This document shows positions 27,501 through 39,700 of a stretch of 64,000 nucleotides of DNA, piece after piece (position 1 is the stretch's first letter; the number at the start of each line of letters is the position of its first letter). Under the pieces are notes generated by a model. That model had not been told where the DNA came from. It made no database searches and was given only the letters and a program-made list of their open reading frames with translations. Position numbers and translations under genes: made by a program. This DNA is from Prinia subflava (taxonomy: Eukaryota > Chordata > Aves > Passeriformes > Cisticolidae), in contig NC_086259.1 of the NCBI RefSeq assembly GCF_021018805.1, positions 14,971,001-15,035,000 of the forward strand. The letters run 5' to 3'.

Positions 27501-29035
27501 TCTGTGCTGCCTCAGCGTGGTTGGCATTCCTGTGAAGCTCCGCTGCTTTTAAGAGATCCAGGTGTTTCCCATCACCACCAGCATTTTGCCACCCCAGGTC
27601 CATGGTTTTTGGATATATATGCGTGATTCCTGAGTGTGTGGCAAAGCACTGGGATGCCAGCCCCATCCAAATCCATTTACTCCTGCCAAGCCATGCCTGT
27701 GCCACACCCCCCCAGCTCACACTGGGAGACCTCGTTAGTGTCACTTAGTTACAGCCACTGCAGCAGGTTAATTAACAACCCGGAGCCCCCGTCTTCTGAT
27801 GATAAATTGCCACAAGAAACGGATGGGGAGGGATGGGGAGTGGGCTGTACACCCGTGCAGGATCTGTGCTGGCTAGAGAAACTTCCAGCCAAAGCCTGTG
27901 CTGTGGAAGAAACCTGCTAATGAGTTTTTAAGCATCTGATGACCCTTGAGCATCTGGGAGAGCTCGTAAGCCTTTGCAGGGGATGCTGGTTGGTGCCCTG
28001 CCACCACTCACAGCAAACAGCACAGGGCTAGACAGCTCGGTGGGTTTTGAGGGGGTGTTTGAGAGCAGTGCAGGGGTGGGGTGCAGCAGTGGCAAACGCT
28101 GCTGGCTTCCCTTTGGCCACTGACAAGTGCTGGGCTGGGCCAGCTGCTCTGGCAGCCCCCACCAACGCTATCCCACCCTTGGGGGGCTTCTGCTGGTTGC
28201 CAGGCCCTGGTAGGGTGTGTCCCATGTTGAAGTGACAGCAGAGCGAGGAGGAGGTGACACTTGATGCATCCCAGCAGAGCTGGAGATGCAGTCTGTGGCC
28301 TGGGGCAGGCAGAGAGCACGATGAGAAAGGCTGTACGTGTGAAGGCTGTGGCTGGGTGAGCAGGGGTGTGGCAGCACTCCAGGGTGCTCAATGTTGGCCT
28401 GGGTGTAGGTCACGGAAGCCCTGTCCTCGTGCAAAGATAAAGAAAAGGGTGGTGGAGCAGAGTGCCAGATGAAGGGATGGACAAAGGGGCTCTGCAGGAT
28501 GGTGCCCAGCTGGCTGTGAGCAGCAGATTTGGGCAGCCATGGGTGCTGTGCTGGCATTGCCAGGTGTGCCTGGGAGAGCCTGTTTCTGCAGGCTGAAAGG
28601 ACGGAGGGGTATGCAATGTGCCCAGCTCCTCAGCTAATCTGCAGGAGCTGAAATCCTTCAAGAAAATAATTTTAGGGGTGGTGAATTAGGAAACCACAGT
28701 TTCCTTCTGTTCCTATCATTTATGATAAGAAGCCAGGGTGTTAGCTGAGATGTGGAGCTGAAAGCGGAAGAGGGGACCCCTCCTATGTGGATTCTTTGCT
28801 GATTGGAGCCTGTGCTGGAGTGGTGGGGCACCCTCTCCATGATAAGAGCTATGGGGCTTCCAGTCTCTGCCATCCTTCCAGCCCACAGCCAGCTTGGGTG
28901 CCCAGTGGTCCTGGGGCCTCCTGGAGGCAGAGGCAACAGGGAGCTGGCTGTGACACTGGCTGGTGTCTGTCCTGCACAGCCTTTGCTCTCCATACTCAAA
29001 TACTCATGTGGCCCCTTTCCTTTGTACCCTTTCAG
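24520..29035. other. Intergenic / 5' regulatory region of ADGRG1
   Basis: About 4.5 kb without a recognised coding exon. It contains a C-rich CCCCACC run at 24857-24902 and a cluster of AP-1, GATA and ETS-like motifs near 26630-26720. It ends in a pyrimidine-rich acceptor just before 29036. Open frames in it lack family resemblance and consistent splicing. Confidence 0.5.
26630..26720. promoter_or_regulatory. Candidate enhancer: paired AP-1 sites with GATA and ETS-like motifs
   Basis: TGAGTCA occurs at 26637-26643 and again at 26711-26717. TGATAA at 26671-26676 and TTTCCGC at about 26697-26703 lie between them. This combination is common in blood-cell enhancers. ADGRG1 is expressed in haematopoietic stem and NK cells in mammals, so a role upstream of ADGRG1 is a reasonable inference. 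Confidence 0.3.
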
Positions 29036-29083
29036 GCTCTGCTGTCTCCTTGAAGGCCAAGCCAAAGTAGAGAGCTGCCTGGG

Positions 29084-32000
29084 ATGAAGGTCCTCTTCCT
29101 GCTCCTTCTCTCTCCCCTCCAAGGTAGGCTGTCCTGCCTTGGCATGGTGAGCTGGGTTTGGGCTGCTGGGAGTAACTGGCAGCCCCAAAACATTGGCTGA
29201 GGGGCACCGTGAGATGTAAGCAACCAAGGCTTCCACAGAAGTTAAACATCTCACAGGATGATGGGGCTCTGGTGGGTCTCTTGGGCAGAATGTGTCCTTT
29301 CCAGAGAAAGGAGATTGTCTCCATCCATCTCTTCTGGGAATGGAAAGGTCCTTTCAGTGTCTGCTGGTGTGGGTGGTGGCACATGGGAGAGGGTGTCCCT
29401 GAGAGACAGGAGGTCCCGTTGCCCGAGGGGCCCTGGCAGATCCTTGCGGCGTGGCTGTGACACCGGGGACGTGGCTGGTGTCACACAGCCTGTAGGACAG
29501 CGTTGGGATAATGGGGGTGGAGAGCCTGGCATGCCACGTGTGACAGCTGCTGCAGGGCTGCAATGTTTGCACGGCTGGCTGTCCCTCCAGCTGATCCCTG
29601 TGTGCTTGTACAACGCAGGGGTGGGAGCCAGGGGCCACAGGGAAGAGGATTTCCGCTTCTGTGGGGACCGAAACCAGACCCAGGAGAGCTCTGTCATCTA
29701 CGAGCATGGCCCCGCCACCATCTCCATCGAGAACACGGCCCAGGCGCTGATCATAAGAAGGCCCTTCTTGCCAAACTGGAGAAACTCTTACTACAAGTAC
29801 AGCTTGCCCCCCACCTTGGGCAGGTACCGCTTCTGCGTCTACTGGTTTGAGTCCAACAGGACCCTGCTGCTGGTGTATGGGAAGCAGAGCATCCCCCTGG
29901 GGGGGGACACATCCAGCAGCATCCCCTGGGGACAGGAGAGTCAGAAGACTGAAAGAACCAGAGCCTACATCTTCAATGTGTCCTATATCACAAAGGGCGG
30001 GAAGAACACCTCCCTGGATGCTAAAGATGAATACTTCTTCCCTGGTAAATGCAATTTAGTGTTATTTTAAGGAAATTTAAAAAAAAAAAAGTTTTATCCT
30101 CAGGCTGTTCCCTTGTCATCATCAGAGCACTGGTTGTTTCCCAGTGTATGGTTTAGCCTGGTGATATGAAGATAGCTGAAGGGTGATTGAAGGGGATGTA
30201 AGGTTTTCTTGAAGCAGCCCAAAGACAGCCCTGGTACCCAGCATCCCTAAAGGTGGAGATTTTCAAAATGCTTCCTAAAATCCCAGAAAACTGAGGTTAT
30301 TGCAATGATTTCTCAGTGTCCAGTCTCCACCATGAGGTCCCCATGGCCTCATTGGGAGCTGAGCTCTGGGTGGCAGGAAAGCTCTGTGGGTTGGGGTCAC
30401 CTTGAAGCCCTCTGCTTTCTGCTCCCACCAGGGCTCTGCCAGTTAGTTTGGGGCATGAGGAAGCCAATTCTGCCCATGCATTTCATGGCATTTCCTTTCC
30501 CCCAGCCTCTCCAGAGAGCATGCCTGTCTGGGAGCAGGATGTGGAGGCGCAGCTCTCTGCCTTGGACAGCCTCATTGCCCAGCCCCCGGCGCCCGCCACG
30601 GGAGCCTCGGAGCAGCAGAGGCTCCGGCGGTGAGTCCAGCCCGCCCCACTCCTGCTGCTGCCAGTGCCTGCCCACTGCTCCCAGCTCACTGTGCCCCTTC
30701 GCCAACAGCAAACTCGGGGAGCTGGAGAAGATGCTGGCCAAGGTGGAGCTCGAAGGACAGAACCAGACCTTTGGGGAGGCCACTGTGCATGCGACTGTCC
30801 TGAGGGTCCAGCCCAGTCGGGCTCCTCAGCAGCTGACCTTTGTTTCCCAGAGAGAGGTGGGTCCTGGAAAGCCTGCCCTAGTGCTCTCGGCCCATCATGC
30901 TTGCTCTCAACCTCTTTGCTGATGAGTCTTTCTTTGTAGGAGAGTGGAGAGGTCCAGGGATTCACAGTGGACCTGCCAAGCAGCCTGTTCATGATGGTGA
31001 AGGAGAACGAGGAGGTGGTGGAGCACAGGGTGCTCCTCATGGACATCAACAGGCAGACCATGTTCCAGGTACTGCCCATGTCGATGGCATGGTGGGGTGT
31101 CCCGTGGTACTGGGCTGCAGGGATGCCACCAGACCAGGGTGCTGGTGCTCAGTGGGAGAAGATGCTTCAAAGATGAGCCAAAAGCTTGATGGGTAAAGTC
31201 ATGGGACCTTCTTCTTGGGCACTCTCCTCTGCTTTACACCTGGCAGCTCTCTCTTCCCACACTGCCACTGCCTTCTCTTCTTTAACAGGATGAAAACAGC
31301 AGCCACGTCCTGGGTGACAAGGTAGTCAGCATCTCCCTGGTGGACACAGTGGTGGCCAACCTCTCCGACCCAGTGGTCCTCACTTTCTTCCATGAGCAGC
31401 TGCCGGTAGGTGGGGAAGCAGCCTCACAGAACCTGATCCCACCAGGAATGGAGGGGGAAGGAGGGCTCAGGTCTTGCCAGCTTTGGGTGTGGTCACAATC
31501 CTGCAGGTCTGTGCCCATGGCCTGCCTGTGCAGGGTCTGCTGTCCCTTCTGGGGCTGTATCACTATAATGGCTTTACTGTGTGCACTGGTGGTGGCACTA
31601 CCTTCCCCTCTCCAGGACACACCTCATGGCAGATGTGTCACATCTAGCACTGTCACCAGGGCTGGGGTACACTCTGTGTTAGCAGACCCTTGGCTCATTC
31701 ATGGCTCTGTCGGGTGCCTGCTCAAAGCTGAACCCTTTGTTTGGAAAAGAGGATCTGGAAGGAGGTATCTGCTCCAACAGTTGTTAACAGAGCGGTCTCT
31801 GCCTGGGGCCCACTCCTATGAGAGGGGGAATCTGCTTTATCCAAGTCATCATTTGTCTCCTGAGACCATCTTGTCTCGTGCCCCATGTTGTCCCCTATCA
31901 GAACTGCTGGGCAGGCAACAATCCCACAGCTGCATCCTGACCAGGGCCTGTGGTTTTGTCATTGCAGAGGAACGTAACCCCACGGTGCGTCTTCTGGCAG

Positions 32001-35000
32001 GAGGACACCTCTGGTGAGTGCCCTGCCCTTGGGTGTGAAGTCAGGCCCTTCTTCCAAGGTACCACAGCCCCACCAGCAGGGTGAAGGTTGCTCTGCACCT
32101 CTCTTCATTGTCATTCCCACAGGGCTGATGTCAGTTTTTTCCCTCAAGAGTTTTCCCCTTCCCTAGGGATGGATTCTTATGCTGAGGGGGATATTTGAGT
32201 ATGTGTGCTTGGCCTGGGACAAGCTGTGACATCCCACTCTTGTTCTCCCTCTTTCCATGGACACCTTGCCCTGAAGATCCTTTAGCCCATGGCAGATGCT
32301 CACCAGATGCTCTCCCTTTCTCTTGCACAGCCAGTTCTGGGAGCTGGGACAGCTATGGGTGTACAACAGTGACAGGGAGCAGCCAGACAGAGTGCAGGTG
32401 CAACCACCTCACCTACTTTGCTGTGCTCATGGTGGGTACCACCTTCTCTCAGATCCCTCACATAATCCCCAGTAGTGCTCTTCCTCACCATCTCTCATTC
32501 CTCCTCTTCCTCAGGTATCCTCTCCAGAGATCACCTCTGTGCACAGGAATTACCTGAGTGTCATAACCTATGCTGGCTGCCTGATCTCAGCTTTGGCATC
32601 CATTTGCACCATTTTCTTCCTCTACTTCAGGTACAGTCTGATGGTTCACCCCATGCTCCCTGTGTGTGTCCTGTCCCTGGCCATGAACATCTGGGTGGGC
32701 ACAAGCTCTCCAAGCACTTGGTGGCCTGGATACAAGCATCATGAAGGAGCCTTGTTTGAAGAAAGCAGAGTTTGTCTGTCCAGGATCCACCCACTTGGTC
32801 AGGTCTCCTGCAGGGTGCTCAGAAACACCAGCTCTTTAAAATGATTTTGGAAAAAATCTTCTTGGTTTTTATGGATGCAGCAAGCAGAAGTCTGAAAAAG
32901 ATCTTTTCAAAGACCTGGAGGAGAACATGAGTGTCTTCTCCTGAGTCATGTCACTGATCCTAAGTGGAGGATTCAGTCCTGAAATCATAGAATCATAAAA
33001 ATATAGAATGGTTTAGGTTGGAAGAGACTGAAAAATCATTCATTTCCAACCCCTCTGCCATTGGCAGGGACACCTTCCACTACACCAGATTGCTCAGAGC
33101 TCCATCCAACCTGGCCTTGAACAATTCCAGGGATGGGGCATCCACAACTTCTCTTGGTAACCTGTGCCAGGGCCTCATCACCCTCACAGGGAAGAGTTTC
33201 TTCTGAATATGTAATCTAAACCTGCCCTCAGATTGAAGCCATTCCCCCTTGTCCTGTCACTCCATGCCCTTGTTCAAAGTCTCTTTCCAGCTCTCTTTAG
33301 GCACTGGAAGGTGCTTTAAGGTCTCCCTGGAGCCTTCTCCAGGTGGCACAAATCCAGCTCACTCAGCCTGTCTCCACAGGAGAAGTGCTTCAGCCCCCTG
33401 AGCATCTTCAATGCAGGTTCAGCTGCAGTGGGCTGGATTTGCATGTGGGATGGATGGTCCCACCTGTGGGACAGGTCTCTCAGTCCCTGGCTGAGAGTGT
33501 CCAAAGAGTGTCCTTGATCTTCTGCTGGGGCAAGCTGCAGGGCTGTGGGGTTTTGTGGGCACCATTGGTACTGGCCGGACATGGTGGTGAGTTCTGCTCC
33601 CTTTGATCCTCCAGAAGCAAACAGCGAGACCAGATCACGAGCATGCACATCCACATGAACCTGCTGGTGGCCATCTTCCTCCTGGACGTCACCTTCCTCA
33701 TCTCCGAGCACTTGGCTGCCAGCAGCAGCGAGGCCCTCTGCAGAGCCGGGGGGTTGTTCCTGCACTTTTCCCTCCTGAGCTGCCTCACCTGGATGGGCAT
33801 TGAGGGCTACAACCTCTACCGGCTTGTGATCGAAGTCTTCAACGCCTACCACGACCACTTCCTCCTCAAGCTCTGCCTGGTTGGCTGGGGTGAGCATGGG
33901 GCAGGCAGAGGCACCCTGAGGGCACGGGGTGCAGGGACTACTCGGGTAGGTCTTTCACTCGGATTTCCCTGGATTCGAGGCCCGGATGGGGATGGAGACA
34001 GAGCTGTGGGGGAGCAGCTGTCTGTCAGGAGCCTCCGTGGAGAAGGAGACTTGAAGGCTGAGAGCAGAAACTGGTGCTAAAGCAAGAGTGGGTCATCCTG
34101 GGGGATCACTCAGCAATGGAGACTGTGAGAGCCACCACTTGGGATTTTTAAATAGTAATAGGATCCTTTCTTTCTGAAAGAAACATCCAGGACAGCCCAG
34201 AGAGATGGGGCTTCTCTGCCATGCTCTGGGCTGGAGGTCATGGCAGGAAGATCTTATGATCTTTTATGGCCTAAAGCTCCACATCTCTGGGAAGATGTCC
34301 CCAGCTGGGGTCAGCACAGCACTGCTCCCTCCCAGGCTGGGGATTATGCCAGGTGCCCCTGTGGTGTGTTCCATCCTTGGTTTCCCTGTGGGAGGGAAGA
34401 TGTTGGCTTGTGCTCTATGCAGGGAGAAAGGGGCAACAAGTCCTTCCAGAAGGTTCAGAGGCCAGGCAGTAGGGCAGCCACTTCACTCTGTTCCTTCCAC
34501 CCAGGACTGCCCTTCTTGTGTGTGATGATGATCTTCCTGGCCAGCTGGACGTACTACGGCCCCTTCTCTGTTCCCATCTATGAATCCATTGATGGCAGAT
34601 CCACCAATGCAACCATGTAAGTCATGGAGATGGGTTTCCTGCTCTCTGGCTGTGGGTAAGCTCAGCTGGCTAAACCTTCACCATGGCCTGGGGCTTTTTC
34701 TTGTGGGTTTTGTGCCAGGGGGATTGCCCCTCCCTGGGCGCTGGGCTGGCACCACACTTGTGTGCTTCCCCCAGCCCCTCCTCCTGAGCCTGTGGGAGGA
34801 CACAGTGTAGCCTCTGCCCTTTCTCCTCCCTCCAGATGCTGGATCACGGACCCCCTGATCCATAACAGCGTTAACCTGGCATTCTTCAGCGTGGTGTTCC
34901 TCTTTAATTCGGTCATGCTGGGGGCCATGGTACGGGAGATCCTCCGGCAGAACAAAAAAGGGCACAAGCTCAAGCACGTCCTGGCCCTCTTTGGGCTGAG

Positions 35001-35375
35001 CATCCTGCTGGGCATCCCCTGGGCACTGATCTTCTTCTCCTTCACCTCTGGCATGTTCTGCCTTGTCTCCCTCTACATCTTCACCATCATCAACTCCCTC
35101 CAAGGTGAGTCTGTGACTCTGGGCTCCTCTAAAGGGCACCAGGATTTTCACGGGGTGTTGGGGGTGGTGATGGTGTGCAGGAGGAGCTCTGGCGGGCTGG
35201 GTGGCTCGCTCTCAACTCCTGTTTGTCCCTCAAGGGGGCTCACTCACTCTTCCTCTCCCCTCTGCCAGGTTTCCTCATCTTCCTCTGGTACTGGACCATG
35301 GTGCTGCAGGCGAGGAAGTCCCCAGACTCCCAGAGCAGCTCTGACAGTGCCAAGCTGCAGCCCAGCAGCAGCTGA
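29084..35375 (+). CDS. ADGRG1: Adhesion G protein-coupled receptor G1 (GPR56)
   Basis: Adhesion GPCR that in mammals binds collagen III and transglutaminase 2. Thirteen coding exons: 29084-29123, 29619-30044, 30506-30629, 30709-30856, 30940-31068, 31289-31405, 31968-32013, 32331-32431, 32515-32630, 33615-33889, 34505-34616, 34836-35104, 35269-35375; 2010 nt, 669 residues (human about 693). Exon 1 encodes a signal peptide ([14 protein letters not shown]). The PLL domain follows, with the diagnostic [10 protein letters not shown]. The GAIN domain spans about 170-377. Its GPS has CVFW, a second Cys pair and [11 protein letters not shown]; autocleavage is predicted between Leu370 and Thr371, leaving the tethered agonist TYFAVLM. 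Seven TM segments follow (TM1 about 390-414); TM6 contains [11 protein letters not shown]. The tail is Ser-rich ([14 protein letters not shown]). The 5'UTR part of exon 1 starts at 29036. All phases are consistent. Confidence 0.96.
32978..33345 (-). mobile_element. CR1 LINE 3' fragment (antisense) in ADGRG1 intron 9
   Basis: On the plus strand it opens ATCATAGAATCATAAAAATA, then GGTTGGAAGAGAC, CCATCCAACCTGGCC, GGGATGGGGCATCCAC and CATTCCCCCTTGTCCTGTC. This is the reverse complement of the standard avian CR1 3' end with its ATTCTATG tail repeats. It sits in the intron between exons ending 32630 and starting 33615. Confidence 0.93.
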
Positions 35376-35930
35376 GCCCCGTGGTGGCTGTGCTGTGCCA
35401 GAGCTCCCCACGCCAAGGATGGCCACAAGAAGGACCACACCATCTGCTTTGCTACTGCACTTGCCCCATAGCACCATGAGGAGCCCAGGGATCCACCGTG
35501 GGGCTGGCTACCCCCCACCTCTGCTGACCCCCTTCCCAATTTTCCCACCCACTCCATCCTGACTGGCTTGGCACCCTTGGGGCAGGAGGGAAGGAGGGAG
35601 GGAGGGATGGAGGGAGGGATGCTTACTTGGGTAGTGGGGGCTGTAAAAAGTGGAAGGGGCAGGGACAGGGTCCCCAGAACCTGTGGATATCCCCTACCAC
35701 ATCCTGAGGCCAGGGATGATGGCTGGAAAAGGCCCTGTTTTCAGCCCTTACTGATGGTCACCATGAGGGCCCTTCCCCAGGGAAGACAGAATGACCCTGC
35801 CCCCACCACCTTCAGGCAGCTGAAATAATCTATTTTTGTTATTTTGTTGAATGTCTATTTTTGGGTGATGTAGGATTTCAGTGAGCATACCTGCACACCA
35901 GACTCATTCCCATTAAAGTTGTTCCTCTTG
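35376..35930 (+). promoter_or_regulatory. ADGRG1: ADGRG1 3'UTR with ATTAAA poly(A) signal
   Basis: Follows the stop codon. ATTAAA is at 35912-35917, after a T-rich stretch at 35830-35866. A GGGA-rich simple patch lies at 35585-35620. Confidence 0.65.
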
Positions 35931-36775
35931 GAGTGGCTCGCTGGGGTCTCTGCTTGGTGCATTGATGGGCTCTCTGATGGGATCCATCTCTCATTTGGGT
36001 TATCCCAAATTTCTGGGGCAGGACCCAGCATTCCACCCCACAGGATCCTGCTGAGCTGGGACCAATAATGCTGCTCCTGGCAGAGCAGTGGCTGCCTGGT
36101 GCCATTGGGGTCATGGAGGGAGACACTATGGCTTGGGAAGTCTCTGGGGACTGTCACTACCCAGCAGAAAGAGAAGCTGGTGCACGACAGGGATCTGAAG
36201 AGGGAGACATCAAAGGATGGGAAGCCCCTCAGTGGCTGCGGGGCCAGGCAGAATCTGGCTGTCCTGGCTGTGGCTCTTGCAAACACAGCACCACATTTCC
36301 CATCTCACCACTGCCCTTCCAGCTGGCTGTGGATCATCCCCCTCCACCCAGCTTCCAGCACCCAGCTGGGGCAGGGGCACCTTGCCAGGAAGGGGATGTT
36401 TCATCCTGGCAGCTTATGGTGATGCCCAGTTTAGGGTGAGAATGCTTTTTTTGTGCTGCTTAGGGCCATCAGCCCCTTGGCAGGAGTGTGGGCAGAAAGG
36501 GAAAGCAGAAAGCCCTGAGTCTGTGGTGGGAAGGAGCCACGGGGGAAACGCCGCAGCTCTGGCGGTTGTTGCCGTTGCTGTGATCTGGGAGAGGAGGTCA
36601 CTTGCCAGCCCACAGGAAGGCATGAGGGGTGCCTAGAAGGGAAATGAGGAACAGCTCTTGCCTCAGAAGCAGCCTCAAGCCCTGGGGGAGCCCAAGGAGG
36701 ATCAGAGTGGCCGGCACAAAGGGAGCAGAGTGCGGTGGGATGGCCAGGGGCAGCCAGGAGATCCCACAAAGGGGC

Positions 36776-39700
36776 ATGAATTTGTTCCTGAGCACTGTCC
36801 TGCTGCTCCTGCTGCTGCCTGGTGAGTGACAGGTGAAGGGGGGACAGGCATCCTTGGCACAGGGGGTGCATGGGCTTTGTGGGAAGGTTTTCCCGTGGGA
36901 AGGTTTTCCCATGGGAAGGTGTTCACCAAAAGACCATGTGGGGATTTCATCCTGAAGCGTGGACAGGCCAGAGGGGAGCATCCCCACTGGGATGTGCAGA
37001 GGTGAGCAGAGCTGGGGGCTTTGCTGCTGAGGGCTTCTATAAAACCTGGAAGAGCAATCCAGGGTCTCCTTTGTGAGCCCCTCTGGCAGGGTGCACACAG
37101 TGGTTTTGCCCTCACCAGCTCCGATTGCTGTCCAGGTGTTTTTGAAGCCCACGTAACTGCAGGACCGTTCCTTTAAAACCTGGCAGCTGCCAGACTCTCC
37201 TGCCTTCTCTTCCTCTTTCCCTCTGGACAGAGGGAGGGCTGACCCTAGATTTTGGTGTTTTCTCCCATATCCTCCTCTTCCAGATGTTGCCAAAGGACAG
37301 GACAGCTGTTCCAGTGAGTGGTCCCCGCCCATCCCTGCCCTGGCTCCCTGTGCCCACCCAGCGCTGCTGTGCCTGGTGGTCACCTGCTGCCACCCTCCCC
37401 AGGCCTGGGCCGGCTTGATGAGCACCGTGAGTGCTGCAATATCACAGTGGAGCAGAAGAACCCAGGCAACAGCACCCGCATCCTGCACTGGTCCCGGCAC
37501 TGCCCGCAGCTGTGGCGCTCCCAGAGCCGCGCTTGTGCCTGCCTGAGGGAGCACTGGTTCAGGTAGTGGCAGGGGTGGCCATGGCAGGGTTTGTGGGCTC
37601 AGTCCCATGTCCACCTGTCCCACAGCCCCCTTGTCCCACAGGCTGCTGCAGCTGGGGCAGCACCAATGGCTGGCTGGGCTCAAGACGCTGCTCCTGAATG
37701 TCAGCAGGGCTGTCACCCGTGATGTCCTCATCACCTTCTCCCCCACAGAGGTGAGATGTGCTCCTCCCTCTCCCTTGTTTGGAAGGTCTCACACCTTCCA
37801 AGCACCCCTCAGCCCCTGCCCCAGGGCTTGGTGTGCCCTGCTGTGCTCTTCCTCCTCCTTGTGGGGTTGCATCATGGGCCCACATCAACTTCAACGTCCC
37901 TTGGCAAGAGGTCACATGGAGTGATGCTTGGGAGGGAAGAGCCCTCCCCAAGGAGCCATCCCAGCAGACCAGGAGGCCAGGGGGAATGTGAGGTAGGAAA
38001 GGAGGAGAGATGTGTGTGACCTTGTGCCTCCTGCCCACCTGGAGGCTCTCCCAGGCTCTGGATGTCCCAGGGGACCATGTGTGAGTCATGGTGGGTAGAG
38101 AATCTGCTGGGTCCCACTCCCAGCTCTGTCCTAGGTGCTGGATGCTGGGGATGAGGTTCTTCCCTTCTCTCAGTCCCCCCCCTCAGGACTCCTGCTGATG
38201 TTGCTGAGCAAACCCACCTGGGCAGGGCTGAATTTGTGCCTGGAGCAAGATTGGTGGGTTCTGAACAGAGATGTGACCCAGCAGCAACAACCTCTCACTG
38301 TTCTTTCCTGCTGCAGGGCCCCAGCAGGCTGAACACCACACAGAAAGGGAAGGCAGGTAAAATCCACCTCCCCAGGGAGATATTCCGGTCCCTGAGTAGC
38401 CAAACAGTGCGTGTGGTTGTGACAGTCCTCAATATCCAGCAGCTTGGCATGTTCAAGGTACAGGCTGGCATTGCCAGCATCTTTCCTGCTGCCACCAGCA
38501 CTTGCTACCCACCAGCTCAGCTCTTGCAGTGTTTCCTCTCCTCAGGAAGTCAACCAGACAGCGCAGGTCTTGGACAACACCGTGGTGGGCATCACAGTGG
38601 GAGAGAGCAGCATCTCGGGGCTGCACAAGCCTGTGCATCTCACGTTCGCCCACAGAGAGCTGCCCCAGGTGAGGCAGCCCTGCCTGCCCTCCCTGTCCCC
38701 CCCAGTCCTCTCCCTGTAGCACCGGCTGATGCTGCTCTCCCCCACTGCAGAATGTCACCCCGCAATGTGTCTTCTGGGATCCCAGCAAAGGTACACCCTG
38801 GCCGGGGCAGGTGTGGGGCTGGGCACAGGTGCTGTACCAGCACTCACAGCCCGTTCCCTGTCCCTGTTGCAGGGCTGGCAGGAGGCTGGCGCAGCAGTGG
38901 ATGTGTCACACAGCCTGGGGACAAGGGGACAGTCTGCTCCTGTGACCATCTCACCTTCTTCACCCTCCTCCTGGTGACAATCCCACTCCCTGCAGCTCCT
39001 GCTTGTGTCCTGACAGTGCTGCCTGCCCACTTTTGTGGCCTCTTGGGTGTCATGAGTAGCCACACAGGGACAATTATAGCTGTTCTCAGGCAAGCCAGGG
39101 TCTCAAAACCAAGCCTAGCCCCTGTTCAGGAGGGCAGCAGCAGCTGAGCAGGATAGGCTGGAAAAGGCCCCAGCCTTGTGCAGGTTCTGGCACAGCAAGG
39201 CTCGAGGTCCCATATTGTGGTAGAGACTCCCAGGAGGGTGCTCATGGTGGCCCACTTCACTCACACCTCACCCCACCTCAGAGCATCTCCTCTGAGCCAC
39301 CACTCACCTACTTCCCCTCAAGGTCTTCTGGGGGTTGGTATGGGGTCTCTGCAGCAGCCCACTGAGTTTTCTAGGTTGGTCCAGGGCCTATCTAACCAAA
39401 TACCTGCATGTTTGGCAGACCCAAGCTCTGGATGGCTCCACAGCAAAAGCTTTGATGGCTGTTGCCACCGCTGGCTGTGGGGTAGCCATGGCTTTCTCCA
39501 TCTTCACCATGGCCTTCTGCATCTTCATAAGGTGGGATGTGCCAGCAGCTCCATGGGGGCTTGTCAGGCTGGGAGAGACGTGAGGAACGCCAGTGCCTCT
39601 GCCTAGACCTGCTGTGGTACAGCGGGAGGCCCTGCTCACCTGTGACCCCTGCCTTTCCTGGTCCCTGTGGGGACACCCAGGTGCAGGTTCAGGTTGGAGG

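Noticed and set aside
28658..29254. 198-codon minus-strand open frame overlapping the ADGRG1 first exon
   Set aside because: Antisense shadow with no recognisable domain. The plus-strand signal peptide exon with consistent splicing explains the region.
36629..36776. Upstream in-frame ATGs for ADGRG3 (at 36629 and near 36740)
   Set aside because: They would put a basic, Cys- and Ser-rich stretch before the signal peptide. The ATG at 36776 places the hydrophobic core right at the N-terminus.
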